Positions 36,130 through 46,741 of a DNA stretch of 64,000 bases are shown one piece after another (position 1 is the stretch's first letter; each line of letters starts with the position of its first letter). The stretch is from Crambe crambe (Eukaryota > Porifera > Demospongiae > Poecilosclerida > Crambeidae): the NCBI GenBank assembly GCA_963924555.1, contig OZ004587.1, positions 2,790,001 to 2,854,000 on the forward strand, written 5' to 3'. The translations under genes and the position numbers were made by a program. The notes below the pieces were generated by a model. That model saw only the letters and a list, made by a program, of their open reading frames with translations. It was not told the origin of the DNA and ran no database searches.

Positions 36130-37300
36130 TCCCTCCCCTCTTAAAAGGGCCACTGGTTGGTAGGGTGTTGTCCCATGTTCTGCTCAAACTGTCAGCTTCA
36201 CCGTTCAGTCTTCCTGCCATGTGCTCAACTTGGTAGTGAAATGGTTGAAGCACCATAGCCCATCTCATAAGTCGACTACAACTGTTCTTCATGCAATGCA
36301 GGAATTTCAACGCTCTGTGGTCGGTATGGATGGTAAAATCTGCCCCCGATAAATAAGCTGAAAAATGCTTGCATGCACTGACAACAGCATAAGCCTCCAG
36401 CTCAATAACCGAGTAATGCTTCTCTTCTGGCTTCAATTTGTAGCTGTAAAATCCAATGGTTACCATCTGGTCTTGCTGCTTCTGCTTTAGGACGGCTCCA
36501 AGCCCTACACCACTCGCATCAGTGTACAAGTGATATGGTTGTGAAACATCTGGTGGAGAGAGGATGGGAGAGACGGTAATGCTCTGCTTCACATCTTGAA
36601 AGTCCTTCTCCAACTGTTCTGTCCACTGGATAATGTCTGGTTGGTTTCTCTTGGTCAGATCTGAGAGTCTTGCTGATAAGCTGCTGAAATTTGGGATATG
36701 TGCCCGGTAATATCCAACCAAGCCAAGAAAGGATAGTAGATTCTTCTTAGTTTCTGGTCAAGGAAAGTCCAGTATAGCCTCCACTTTGATGCTTTGTGGC
36801 AGAATCTGGCCTGAGCCTACTTCATGACCAAGGAAGTTAAGCTTGGCATCAGCAAAGTGACACTTCTTCCATTTAAGGCTCATGTTCTTCTCTCTAGCCA
36901 ACTTCAATACAGATTCTAAGTTAGCGAGGTGGGTGTTCCAGTCTTGGTCTGCCAGAACAATATCGTCAATGTAGGCATCAGCTGGGTGGTTAGTCAGTGT
37001 CTGATCCATCAGGCGTTGAAAATATGCCGGAGCATTCACTAAACCAAATGGTAGACGAGTGTACTCGAATTTACCAAACTGTGTAATGAAAGCAGTCTTG
37101 GGCATTGTGTCTGCTGTCAGTGGCACCTGGTGATAGCCCTTGCTCAAATCAAGTGTGGTGAGGAACGATGCTTTACCAACTTTAGCAAGAAGCTCATCTA
37201 TGCATGGAAGTGGGTACCGGTCCCGCTTGGTATGCTTGTTGATAGCTCGAAAGTCGACACACACACGGACACTGCCATCTTGTTTTGGAACTGCCATCAC
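36092..37300 (-). pseudogene. retrotransposon reverse transcriptase and RNase H (interrupted by one stop)
   Basis: 37300-36758 encodes the RT palm and fingers: VCVDFRAINKHT, LDLSKGYHQVPL, FGLVNAPAYFQRLM and the catalytic YIDDI. An in-frame TGA at 36758-36760 splits it from the same-frame continuation, which has the thumb/connection (VGYYRAHIPNF) and RNase H motifs (YTDASGVGLGAVL, ELEAYAVVSA, HTDHRALKFL, GEADSLSR). The frame ends inside the 3' LTR. RT residues that should precede VPKQDGS are partly missing at the junction with the upstream frame, so no complete RT can be made from this copy. Confidence 0.9.
36130..36142 (-). other. polypurine tract
   Basis: On the minus strand, TAAGAGGGGAGGGA directly abuts the 3' LTR. 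This is the expected position and composition for plus-strand priming. Confidence 0.8.
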
Positions 37301-40300
37301 TGGTGAGGACTTCTATCTCCTGCTTTATCTTGTCCTTCCACATGAGTCCTGGCCTGTATGGATGCTGGCTGATTGGTGCACAGTCACCAGTGTCCAAAGA
37401 ATATGGTGGAAAATCTGCAACGACAGGTACATCCCTGAAGACGTCTTGGTATCTCTCCAAGAGTTCAACAAGTTCTTGCTGTTTGTCCTGTGACAATGAA
37501 GTTAGTCCTTTGGTCTTGGACCAGTCTTTGTCTTCTGTGTCTCTCCCTTCTGTCTGTGGTCCCAGTGAGAGTCCATCCCCTGCTTCTTCATCTGGTAGAG
37601 CGGTAATAAGAGAGCAGACATCCACAACATCTGGTTTGTATGGTTTCAGAGCATTCCGGTGTCTCTTTCTGGTCCTGCCATGACCCGTGTCCAAGAGATA
37701 TGTCAAGTTTCCAAGTTTCTTTAGGATTTGAAATGGACCTGCCCATTTGGCTGACAGTCCTTTCTTCTTCTTTGGCTCTAGACATAAAACATAGTCACCA
37801 GGTGACAGTGGCTGCTCCACTGTCTTCTTCTTGTGGTCCTGATATATCTTGCTTGCATCTTTGGCATGCTGGTCTGTTTCTCTAGCAACTTGCTGTGCCA
37901 ATTGCATCTTGCTCTGCAGCTGCTTGAGGTAATCTTCTACTGGTCTTGGCAAGTCTGGCTGTGGCTCCTCTAACGCTCTTCTCAAACTTGAAATGGGAGT
38001 CTCTGCTCTTCGCCCAAATAGAAGCTCAAATGGACTATATCCGGTGGCTTCATGGGGAGTGATCCTGATGACATGTAGGACATAAGACAACCATTTGTCC
38101 CAAGTCTTCTCTGCACTTCCAGCCTTCTTTAGTGTCTTCTTTAGAGTGCCATTGAATCTTTCAATGATACCATTGGCCTCTGGATGATATGGGCTAGTGA
38201 CAATTCTGTGTACTCCCAATGTCTTCATGACTTGTTGCATCAGCTCAGCAGTGAAGTTACCGCCATTGTCGTGGACAACTTCTTCTGGCGTGCCAAAATC
38301 AGCAAAGATGCTCAGCAGGGCGTCACATGTAGTCTGCGTGTCGACCCGTTTGAGTGGTATGGCAACTGGGTACCGTGTGGCAGTATCAATCACAGTGAGA
38401 ATGTAGTGATAACCAGTGGTGGTTCTGGTCAGTGGACCAACAATATCCATTGCCAGTTTCTTCCATGGCTCTGTGATAACTGGTATCGGCTGTTGTGGCT
38501 GCACATCTCTTCTATGGTTGTTAAAAGCCACGCACTTCTTGCACTTCTTACAGAAATCTTGTATGTCACGACCAATGCCTTTCCAATAAAAACTGGATTG
38601 AATGTTTTTCCTGGTCTTCTTTGACCCAAAGTGTCCTGATTTTCCATGGCCTAGCTCCAAAATCTTGGTCTTGAGGACATCAGGCACTACTATCTTGTAA
38701 GGAGTCTCATCAACAGCTGGGTTGGCATTGATGGCATACAGCACGTCATTATGAAACATATACTCTGAATCAGGATCCTCAGCGGCTTCAAACAATGATT
38801 GTAGAGCTGCATCTGCATGCTGTGCTCTGATAAGATCTTGTCTGGTAAATGGGTCGGTGATAACAGCAACTGATGGTTTGTCGTCTTCCTCTTTTCCGGC
38901 CGTTTGATCTTGTGACTGAGGTTCAGCTGTATCAGGTTGTGACAGATCTTTCGTGATCAAGTGCTCACTGCCAGGTCTATCCGCTGGTGAAGGCAGATGC
39001 ACATCATCCAGTGATGTGATATGTGCTCCAGAATTGGCTGTAGCATGAGCATCTGCTTGCTCTTGCTTCTGTCTCAGCTTCTGAGCTCTCGTCTGTATGG
39101 CTAGAATGTCTGACTCTGTCAAATTTTCCAAGTCCATAGGTGTTCGATGAGGTAGAGCTGGTGGATGTTGATCGGTCTGCTGCAGAACTTTATTGGCAGA
39201 GCTCTCTTCATCTCCTGCAGGCTGTGGAGTATGTGCACTCTCGTCCAGCTCTTGGCTGCTGGTTTCTCCTGCCATTCCACCTTCCTGCTGCTCCATGTTG
39301 TCATTTGGAGTCTTCTCAGCGTCATCTGAAACAGTGACCTCCCACTGGATATGCAATCCGGTCCCATTTCTTCCAATAATTGCTGGGTATGGTAACAGAG
39401 AACGTGGTGCTACTGCTGCCAACATGGTAGTATACTTTCCATCCACCATGGCATCAAACATGACTGTAGGACACATTCGACCATCTTCATGCATGGCTCC
39501 TCTAGCATGCACTGGTGGGCAGTCAGTGTACTTGGCAGGGAGCATATCTTCAGCAATAAAGCACATATCTGCACCACTGTCCATATACCACAAATGCTCT
39601 CTTTCACCAATCATGCCCATCTTCATGACTGGCTGTTTCGTTGTACCATTACCTGTCTCTGGTAGGGTGACTACATTGACTTTTACACACTGGTAGGCAT
39701 AATGACCATATTCCTTACAGTTGTGACATTGAATCATGCTCATATCCCTCTTCTGGTAATTTTTTTGGTAGTAAAAGTTCTTAGCTTTGAAGCTAGGGAG
39801 TGTCTCATTGTTTGGCTGACTAGCACCCTCGTCTGAGTCATGTGACCTATGTGACGGTGTGTCCTGAGAATGAGAACTGGTAGGCTGTTGATTGGAATGC
39901 TGTGAAGTATGCTTTGAAGCCAAATTAGAGCTAGCTTGGTGGGAACTGTGCTGCAACTGCTGGTTCTTGTAGCCATAGCTTCTCTTGAAATCTTTGCTAT
40001 CTTTCTCTCTCCATTCCCACTCAGTTTCAACTAAGTTGTGTGCTCTGAAGTATGTGGATATGAGATCGGAAGCTTCACCAGGCATCTCAGGACTTCTTTC
40101 TCTGACATAAGCTTGTATGTGTCTTGGTAACATCTGTACCAACTTCTCAACTACAATCTGACCTCTGACCTCTTCAGCAGTAGGTCCTGGTGCACATCTT
40201 CTAAGCAGCTTTGTGAGAATAGCAACTTCTTCTCTCCAGTTGGTTCCAGCTGATTTTTTATGTTCCCAAAATTCTTTAGATGTGTATTCAGTCTGAGCTC

Positions 40301-40577
40301 TAGCTAAAGCCAGTAGTTCTTGCTTCAATGCTGGGTAATTCAGTTGAGTTGTAGCTGGTAAGCTGAGAGCTAAGCTTTTACAAGAGCTGTTCAGCAAAGG
40401 CATTAGAGTAGAAGCCCAAGCTTCAGGTGGATTGTTTCTAGCTGTTTGGGTAGTTTCAAACAACTGAAAGTACTCTGTGATATCTTCTCTATCTCTCATG
40501 GCCTGAACTTGTGGAATGGCCTTGTTCAATCTAGGACCATGCTCAACATTTCTGCTTCCAGCTAAAGCTGCTATCAA
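37194..40577 (-). pseudogene. retrotransposon capsid-protease-integrase polyprotein with the start of RT
   Basis: An open frame of 1127 codons. Residues ~112-180 resemble a SCAN domain/capsid C-terminal half (WREEVAILTKLLRRC..., EKLVQMLPRHIQAYVRE). A CCHC knuckle is at 284-297 (CHNCKEYGHYAYQC). The protease Asp-Ser-Gly-Ala is at 333-336. Integrase has an HHCC zinc module (H644, H649, then a CKKCKKC cluster) and a DDE core at D711, D770 and E806, then a C-terminal GPFQILKKL...LKPYKP region at ~935-975. The end (LVELLERYQDVF, TGDCAPISQHPYR) is the N-terminal edge of RT, after which the frame is lost. The frame starts after a stop at about 40580, so the true start is in the preceding frame. Confidence 0.92.
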
Positions 40578-40582
40578 AGCAG

Positions 40583-40891
40583 TTATCTATTGCTTTCTCT
40601 CCTGTCTTCTCTCATAGCTTGCATAAAAGTATTTAAGTACCTGGTTTGAGCAGGATCTCCACATGGTGTTGTTGCTGCTGCTGGTGGTGGTGCTGTAGCG
40701 GTTCTGTGACCGGTTGGCTCCACTCTCTTGCTTCTCACTGGTGTGGTATCTGTGCCACTTCTTCTAATTTCTGCTCGTTTAATGGCAATCTGCTGTTCCA
40801 CTTCTCTCTTGGTTTCTTCTATGGTCTGTAGTAGTCGTCCCAGCTCCTCTGGTGTTCGAAGCAGATCTGGATTATACACTGGTGTAGTCAT
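40583..40891 (-). pseudogene. retrotransposon gag N-terminal part
   Basis: 102 residues starting MTTPVYNPDLLRTPEELGRL with a Glu/Lys-rich coiled-coil-like stretch and a Pro/Ala/Thr-rich tail. It ends at a TAA just before the larger frame opens one base out of register. I see no slippery heptamer, so an indel is more likely than programmed frameshifting. Confidence 0.7.
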
Positions 40892-41030
40892 AGCTGCTGA
40901 TGGTTGTGGTCAAGCTTGTTCCTGACAATGGCTTGAGCACCGCGCTTCTGTAACTTGTCGGTTTCGGTAGCGTGTAAGTAGTACAATACAGCACTCTGCT
41001 TTTCTCTCTTCAAGATAGAGCAGGTTCTAG

Positions 41031-41043
41031 GGCGCTGCCACCA
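41031..41043 (-). other. putative primer binding site
   Basis: On the minus strand, two bases after the 5' LTR, the sequence reads TGGTGGCAGCGCC, starting with the TGG expected for pairing to a tRNA CCA end. I cannot assign the tRNA. Confidence 0.6.
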
Positions 41044-41045
41044 CT

Positions 41046-41296
41046 TGTTGTGCAAGGAATGACCCAGCGGTAGTACCAGGTCTTCCAGCAGGAAGAGAAG
41101 TTAGCAGTTTAGTTGTGAACCAAATTGTAATAGCAAAATCTGCCAAAGCACATGGTGCATGATCGTGATGGGCTAAATATAGTAGCATGATGTAAGGTAG
41201 AATGTTCTAGAATGTCTATTATTATAGTAGCTCTGTGTTTGTCCTGTGCTGTTGGTCTTCAGTCTGGCATAGCTGTCCATGTAGCTGGTCCCAACA
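41046..41296 (-). repeat. 5' LTR of the retrotransposon (251 bp)
   Basis: Near-identical to 35865-36129: one A/G substitution (in GATC[A/G]TGATGGGC) and absence of a 14-bp stretch. It is followed by the ATGGC duplication at 41297-41301. Confidence 0.93.
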
Positions 41297-41656
41297 ATGG
41301 CCAACTCTATAGCTGCCCTGCCTGGAGCTCCAGAGGCCTTTGTACACATGCTATGGGGCAGTTCAGGTTAGTTTTCCTTAGCTACGTACGTAGCTACCTC
41401 ATCTTATTATCACTGAATTTACAATAACAATCTCTTCTAAAATAAAGAAAAGGTTATGTGGGGATAGCCTGGGTTTTATGTTTTAACAATACTTGCCTAG
41501 CCAAAGGCAATGAATTAATGCTAGCATATTGTAAGTTGCACAGAGGCATACTCTATGAACTACCCATTAATATACAATGACACCCCATACATTATACATC
41601 TTACACACTCTACGTGCATGCGCATGAGACTGTCACAGTTTTGAAGATTGTTTCCA

Positions 41657-43041
41657 TTAATTTTTGTAGCAACAACAGCAGTCTTTGATGAAGCCCAACA
41701 GAAGCAGCATCAATTCCACTCCGGAAAGAAGAGTGATGCCAAGGAACAGCCCTGTGTTCCCTCCAATGTCAGAGATAAGGCTCCATGGAGTGTAGGAGTC
41801 AGTGGTCTCCCTGGTCTCCAGGATGAGAGATTCATAGTAAACATTTATCACAACTGAATCGCTCTTAGAAGTAGAACTACTGATAGTGAGACTATGTTCC
41901 TCTGTTTCACATCTTGGAGGGCAATCACAACTTTCTTTAACTTCATAAAATGCTTCCTGCACAGCAAAGGTCTGGAGCTCCACAGGTTCTAAGTTGGCTG
42001 TAATGGCTGCTGACTGGTGTGTAAAATTTTTTTTCAATACAGCCACATTTTTTTATGACGTATTCATATAAACATTGTGCCTGACATGAACTTGGAGTAT
42101 AGGAAGTGTACCCTGGAATTGACAAGTTCTGGTGTTGATTATTTTTCAGGCACTGAAAGCCTGATGAAAACTTGGTCTTATCGATAGATTTGATTCGTTT
42201 CATTCCAATATAAACAGAAGAATTCAGTCCAACAACAATACCCTCTGATTCAGGTCTTGGAAGCTCGTAAGGATTGTGAATGACAACACAAAATCCAATA
42301 TCTTTTTCCAGAGAAAAAAACTGATGATGGGGTGACAACAATAGATGCAAACCTTGTCGTATCCCAGTGTCTTTCACCACACGAGATCCAACTCTGTTGA
42401 AAGTGTAACAGCGACCTCCAACTGTGTATATAGGCTCAAAATCCTCCGCACTACATTTCTCACCAGCAAACCTACAACTCATTAATAATGCAGAAATATT
42501 GTTTTGTGCTATGTCTATCAGTTCTCCCCAACTTATGTTCTGTCCAGTAGCAGATGCAAGTCTGTTGGCACGTGATTTACATGCTTGAATATCTGAACGT
42601 TCCATAACATCATTAAAAAGCTCATTAAGCTCATCCAGAACATTAAAACCACCAGACTCTATTATTGTTGTGTTCAGAAGGCTGAGGCTACAGATTGTAA
42701 CAGCTGGAAACTTTGTCTTTTTTTCTTGTTAGTGTAATCGATGTTGAAATTGGTTCACGTGCTAACAACGAGAAATTTATGTAAGAGATAATCAGAAATC
42801 CTCCAATGGCTGTCAATATTATAACTGCCCATAATATGCGTTTTATCCAAGACTTACTCGCAAAAGGATAGAGAATACCATGGAAAGAGGAGTCATTGAA
42901 AAATTCTTCAGTTCTGGTTTTACATCTCCGTGAGAAGTTTCTCCTCGTTCTATAGCTCTGCCTGGATGTTTCTTCATCATCACCATCTTCATCAAACGGT
43001 TCCAGTGTTCCGCTTTCTTCAGCTTCTTCAGACTTGCTCAT
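41657..43041 (-). pseudogene. DEG/ENaC channel copy 2, frameshifted
   Basis: Nearly identical to copy 1 over its full length, but in three frames: N-terminus to just past TM1 (43041-42688), ectodomain (42605-41943) and C-terminus with TM2 (42046-41657). Frame is lost around 42715 (after ITLTRKK) and 41955 (2-bp loss in the AGCAGTGGAAGC-like codon run). The C-terminus stops right after the Cys cluster because of a changed codon (copy 1 continues KWKQSSKL). The selectivity position again reads Gly-Ile-Thr. Its 3' flank abuts the truncated intron of copy A at about 41.60 kb. Confidence 0.9.
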
Positions 43042-43289
43042 TTTGCAATTACTGGGTTATACAGGAGGCGTGGTTTCGCCGTTATAGGGGTGTGACTTCC
43101 CAATTATGGCTACTAAAATAGCGGCCACGAGCCTTTCATTTCCTGTTTTTTTTAGGTAGTGTGTACATTAGGACGTGGAACACAGCTAAATTACATACCA
43201 ACTTGTAGACATACCATGACTCTTACAGAGCTTCTCTCAGTATTCAATACTAGAGCCAAAAATTCTTCTAGTTCTCAGCCATTGGCCAG

Positions 43290-44413
43290 ATAAGTGGAAG
43301 CACCATTTCAACCAGTACCTCTCAGCCATGGGACTAAACAGAGGACAATGAGCATCTTGCTGTACGGCATGGAGAAAGATGCTGACAATGCGCTCGCTTC
43401 AACAGACATCACTGCTGAGGGGAGAGACATCTACGATGCAGTTAGCTATAGGAAGTTTGACAAGTTTTCAAGGTCAGGTTTGAGTTCAAAAGGGCTAAAT
43501 TCAACTGCAGGGACCAGGCTGAAGGAGAAAGTGGTGGAAAACTGTGAGTATGGGGCACTAAAAGAGGATTTGTTAAGAGATAGAATAGTTGTGGGGATAC
43601 GGGACAAAGGGCTGTCTGAAAACTGCAGATGAACCTGCTTAACCTTAGAGAAGGCCAAAACACAAGTATGTCAGAAAGAAGCTGTGCTATAGAGCAGCGA
43701 CGAGAGCTGCATAAGACAAACACAGAAGGCACATGGGGAAGCCAACAACCACACTCTAAGAAGAGAGGAGCCCTTGGTTCACACAAAATAAACCACTGTA
43801 TTGAAGTGTGGTAAACTCGGACACTTTGCTCCAGATACAGTGGATTGCAGTAATCTTGCAACATGAAACACCAAACCAAAATTTGCATAGCCTCCTTTGA
43901 AAGGACTTAATCATGGCTTTAGAGCTGGCCTAATTAAGAGGATGCTATATAAATTTTGGTTTGATCACTGCAATCCGCCCAGCCTTGAGTGCCACCTGTT
44001 TCAAATACACACTATGAAAGTATATCAAAAACTATAGCATCAACTAAAGGAGTGGAAGCAGACTCTTAGGAAGACGATCTACCAAAAGGCACTGTTTGGC
44101 TGACTAATGTCAAACTCCACTACAAAAAAATAAATATCAAACTACCCACCAGCATTAAAACAACTATACTGGCCATGATGGGTTAAAATTACTGAAAAAA
44201 TTTAATGGTGGTTATTACAGCAGATATTAAAATGACCCTATTAATCTGCTTATAATTGGTACCACTGGTGAATTCAACATATTCATGACACCTTAATTAA
44301 ACCCATTCTGGAAATACAGCCATTATTTATCTCAATAAATAGCCTCCATCAAGTAGGTTTAAAAATTTCGGTTTCTACCTGTTCTAATATCATCAGGTAA
44401 ATCCTTGCGCAGA
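43290..44413 (+). pseudogene. retrotransposon gag remnant (copy 1)
   Basis: The frame 43294-43632 carries the gag-type motif CEYGALKEDLLRDRIVVGIR, continuing out of frame to REGQNTSMSERSCAIEQRRE and a zinc-knuckle-like KCGKLGHFAP near 43806. It differs from the Gmr1-like element's gag and resembles Ty3/gypsy gag of another lineage. No protease or polymerase follows. From about 43655 it is repeated at 55712-56480. The right edge (ATCCTTGCGCAG) abuts channel copy 3. Confidence 0.6.
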
Positions 44414-44416
44414 CTG

Positions 44417-44801
44417 CGTTCAGAAGGCTGAGGCTACAGATTGTAATACCTGGAAGTGTTAGCTATTTCTTTTTTTCTTGTTAGTGTAATCGATGTTGAA
44501 ATTGGCTCACGTGCTAACAACGAGAAGTTCATGTAAGACACAATCAGAAATCCTCCAATGGCTGTCAATATTATAACTGCCCATGATATGCGCTTTATCC
44601 AAGATTTACTTGCAAAAGGATAGAGAATACCATGGAAAGAGAAGTCATTGAAAATTCTTCTGTTCTGGTTTTACATCTCTGTGAGAAGTTTCTCCTCATT
44701 CTACAACTCTGTCTGGATGGTTCTTCATCATCACCATCTTCATCAAACGGTTCCAGTGTTCCACTTTCTTCAGCTTCTTCAGATTGTAGCAACTTGCTCA
44801 T
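44417..44801 (-). pseudogene. DEG/ENaC channel copy 3, N-terminal fragment
   Basis: Homologous to the first ~120 codons of copy 1 (acidic N-terminus, RRNFSQRCKTRTEE, TM1, up to the FPAVTICSL region). A small deletion after the GAAGAATT codons shifts the frame. The rest of the gene is missing: a gag remnant begins directly at 44413. Its upstream flank resumes only after a 405-bp insertion (44817-45221). Confidence 0.85.
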
Positions 44802-44816
44802 TCTTGCTGCAAGATG

Positions 44817-45221
44817 CAGGGGAGTAGCCAGGTTTTTTATTTCACTGAGGCAAAATTGGGGGTACAGTGGATCGCGTGACCGTAAGGCCACGGCGAGGGG
44901 GAGAAGAGGGGGATGTGCCCCCTCCCACACGGAGTGCAAAGCAATTTTGAAAATAAAATTTGGAGACCTAGAATCAATCATTTACTGATAAGTTCATGCA
45001 GTATAAATAGCTAGATCATTTTTCTATACTATTCATGATTCAGACATTGGTAGTTAAGCTATAATTTATAGTGATGTACGTAGCCAATTCTTAAGTGCCA
45101 AAGATGTCATGCAGCAATGCTCTGGCACTGCAAACCTCTCTGTTGATCATGTACTAATTGATTTCCTAAATTTTTCACTGAGGCAAGCTCCTCAGTTGCC
45201 TCAATGGTAGCTACTCCTCTG
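44817..45221. mobile_element. 405-bp TIR element with 6-bp target duplication
   Basis: The ends CAGGGGAGTAGCCA and (complement of the right end) CAGAGGAGTAGCTA match at 12 of 14 positions. AAGATG flanks it on both sides (44811-44816 and 45222-45227). Channel copy 1 has the uninterrupted flank GCAAGACGTACTTCTT, which proves an insertion. It has no coding capacity. Confidence 0.8.
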
Positions 45222-45295
45222 AAGATGTACTTCTTCGTCTAAATACCGGAGTGCCATTTTTGGGGCGTGGCTTCCAAAAATAGCGGCCACAATTA

Positions 45296-45835
45296 GGGTA
45301 GGTGTGGGTATTATGAGTCAGCTAGGTATTGTTGCTCTTTTCTTGGAAATGGACTATCTTAGAATGCTGAAAATTGCTCCAGATATAAAATAGGTTATGT
45401 AGAACTAATGTGTGGAGAAAGTAATAAAAATATTGCATCTTGTAGTGATCTTACATGACACACTCAGGAAGGTATTATGAGTCATAGGTATGAATTATGA
45501 GTCGCTGGCTTGATTTTTGTCTCTAAGAATTGATAATGTAGCTACAATTTCTACAAAATAAAAATAATAACCTTTTAAAATTCATTTTTTACTCCATCTC
45601 ATAGCATCATCGCTTCCTTGTGCTTTTTTTATTCAGATTGGTCAGATTGGTCACGATTATACCCATTTTTAAAACTTCTTATTTAAGATTATGAATAAGG
45701 CATTTTCTGGATGATTTTATTTGATCAAAAGACCAAAAAAAAATACGTTTTCATATCTAAAGTATCAACTCTTGTAGATTCTTATCAAGTGGTGAACCCA
45801 TAATAGGGACTGACTCATAATATCCACACCTACCC
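45296..45835. mobile_element. TA-target MITE, copy 1 (540 bp)
   Basis: TIRs of about 27 bp starting GGGTAGGTGTGGGTATTATG, with one mismatch between ends, flanked by TA on both sides (45294-45295, 45836-45837). Subterminal GTATTATGAGTCA motifs repeat inside. A second copy in the opposite orientation lies at 63159-63720. TA duplication suggests mobilisation by a Tc1/mariner-type transposase (inference). Confidence 0.88.
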
Positions 45836-45964
45836 TAATAGTTTAGGCTAGACCAATTCACATTGCTGCATGACATCTGAATTAAACTGCCATTGTTGAA
45901 AACACAAAGAAAGAGTTAAAATAACTGTTGGCCCTTGGTGCAAAATGGCCAATAGTGGCGAAAT

Positions 45965-46298
45965 ACGTACCACCAGAGTGGAAAATTCACAACATCATTA
46001 AATCTGGTAACTGCCATGTCAGTATCCAACTAGCTACAGATCAATATCTTCATTAAAATAATAGTACATCTAAAGTGCTGGAAGGTCTAATTTACACAAG
46101 ATGTCAATCTATACTGGAACCAACAATTACTGAAGTACAACATGGCTTAATGAAGGGTCATTCAGCACACAGCAACTTTTGGCCTGAAGTCCACAACTCA
46201 GGGTCTGCAGTGTAATGTCATATACTTTGATCTGGCCAAAGCATTTGATACAGTTCCCCATCAGGAACTGCTCTACAAATTGTCAACATTAGGTGTAC
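45965..46298 (+). pseudogene. LINE reverse transcriptase fragment
   Basis: Conceptual translation across several frame breaks gives the order of non-LTR RT motifs: PPEWKIHNIIKSG, a degraded NYRPIS region, SKVLE, EVQHGF with KGHSA, then VIYFDLAKAFDTVPHQELL. Only the fingers/early palm region remains. Jockey/CR1-like origin is a guess. Confidence 0.75.
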
Positions 46299-46741
46299 AC
46301 AGAAGGTCATCGGGACAGTTTTTTACAGGGGGACCAATATTTTGGTCCAGGGGGCTGGTTTTTATGGGGGATCAAATTTTATGGGACAGTCCAGTCCACT
46401 ACATCGCACACAGTTCACTATTTGACCAAGAGACAAGCAAAGACACTCAGTGAGGCTGATAGTTTACTGCCAGAGTACTAAGAGCAGTAGACTATGAGGC
46501 AAAGAGGTAATTTTATGCTACAGCTTGCTAGAAGTTGTGATCTAGTTGTTTCTCACATGCAGGTAGGGATAGCACAGATTGTCTCCCTCCTGCAGTCAGC
46601 AACTCCTAACTAAATTTGAAGGCATGATGCAGCAGGGGGGAGTTGCTGAGGCCCGGCGCTTACGGCTGAGCATATGCCCGCGCGAGCCGTGTTCACGGTC
46701 GATATGGGCGTGCAAGGGGCGTTGCTCCACGAGAAGTTAAG
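46299..46741. promoter_or_regulatory. upstream region of copy B
   Basis: The last ~120 bp before the ATG are GC- and CpG-rich (CCGGCGC, GCCCGCGCGAGCC), unlike their surroundings, which fits a promoter. AAGATGGCCGCC across the start codon resembles a YY1 site. Only the last ~30 bp (AGGGGCGTTGCTCC) are shared with copy A, so copy A probably lost its promoter in the duplication. Confidence 0.45.

Larger units (their letters stand above)
35865..41296 (-). mobile_element. 5.4-kb LTR retrotransposon, Ty3/gypsy, Gmr1-like domain order
   Basis: A complete but damaged element with LTRs at 35865-36129 and 41046-41296, a primer-binding-like site, a polypurine tract and ATGGC target duplications. On the minus strand the coding order is capsid with SCAN-like helices, CCHC knuckle, aspartic protease, integrase, then reverse transcriptase and RNase H. 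Integrase before RT is the Ty1/copia-like order known in Ty3/gypsy relatives only from the Gmr1 group (Goodwin and Poulter, recalled). The LTRs are nearly identical, so insertion is recent. Breaks: a frame change at about 40580, a small deletion with frameshift at the RT start near 37300, and an in-frame stop at 36758. It lies in exon 4 of copy A in antisense orientation. Confidence 0.92.
33782..41366 (+). pseudogene. copy A: decayed 5' duplicate of the ARM/TPR-HNH-like gene, split by an LTR element
   Basis: Exons homologous to 1-4 of the intact paralogue at 46742: 33782-34009, 34082-34250, 35045-35574 and 35636-41366, the last interrupted by a retrotransposon. Exon 1 is 1 bp shorter than in copy B, exon 2 is 1 bp shorter, and exon 3 is 8 bp shorter (net of -2, +1 and -7 changes), so the frame is lost almost at once. 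Splice sites are still recognisable. Homology ends near 41.60 kb in the intron after exon 4, where channel copy 2 begins, so exons 5-7 are missing. Divergence from copy B is otherwise small, suggesting a recent segmental duplication that began about 25 bp before the ATG. No functional product is expected. Confidence 0.85.

Noticed and set aside
37140..39696. Long plus-strand open frames opposite the retrotransposon
   Set aside because: Antisense shadows of the capsid-protease-integrase frame on the minus strand.
40570..40595. Programmed ribosomal frameshift between the two gag frames
   Set aside because: No slippery heptamer or obvious pseudoknot, and both frames have stops at the junction; an indel is simpler.
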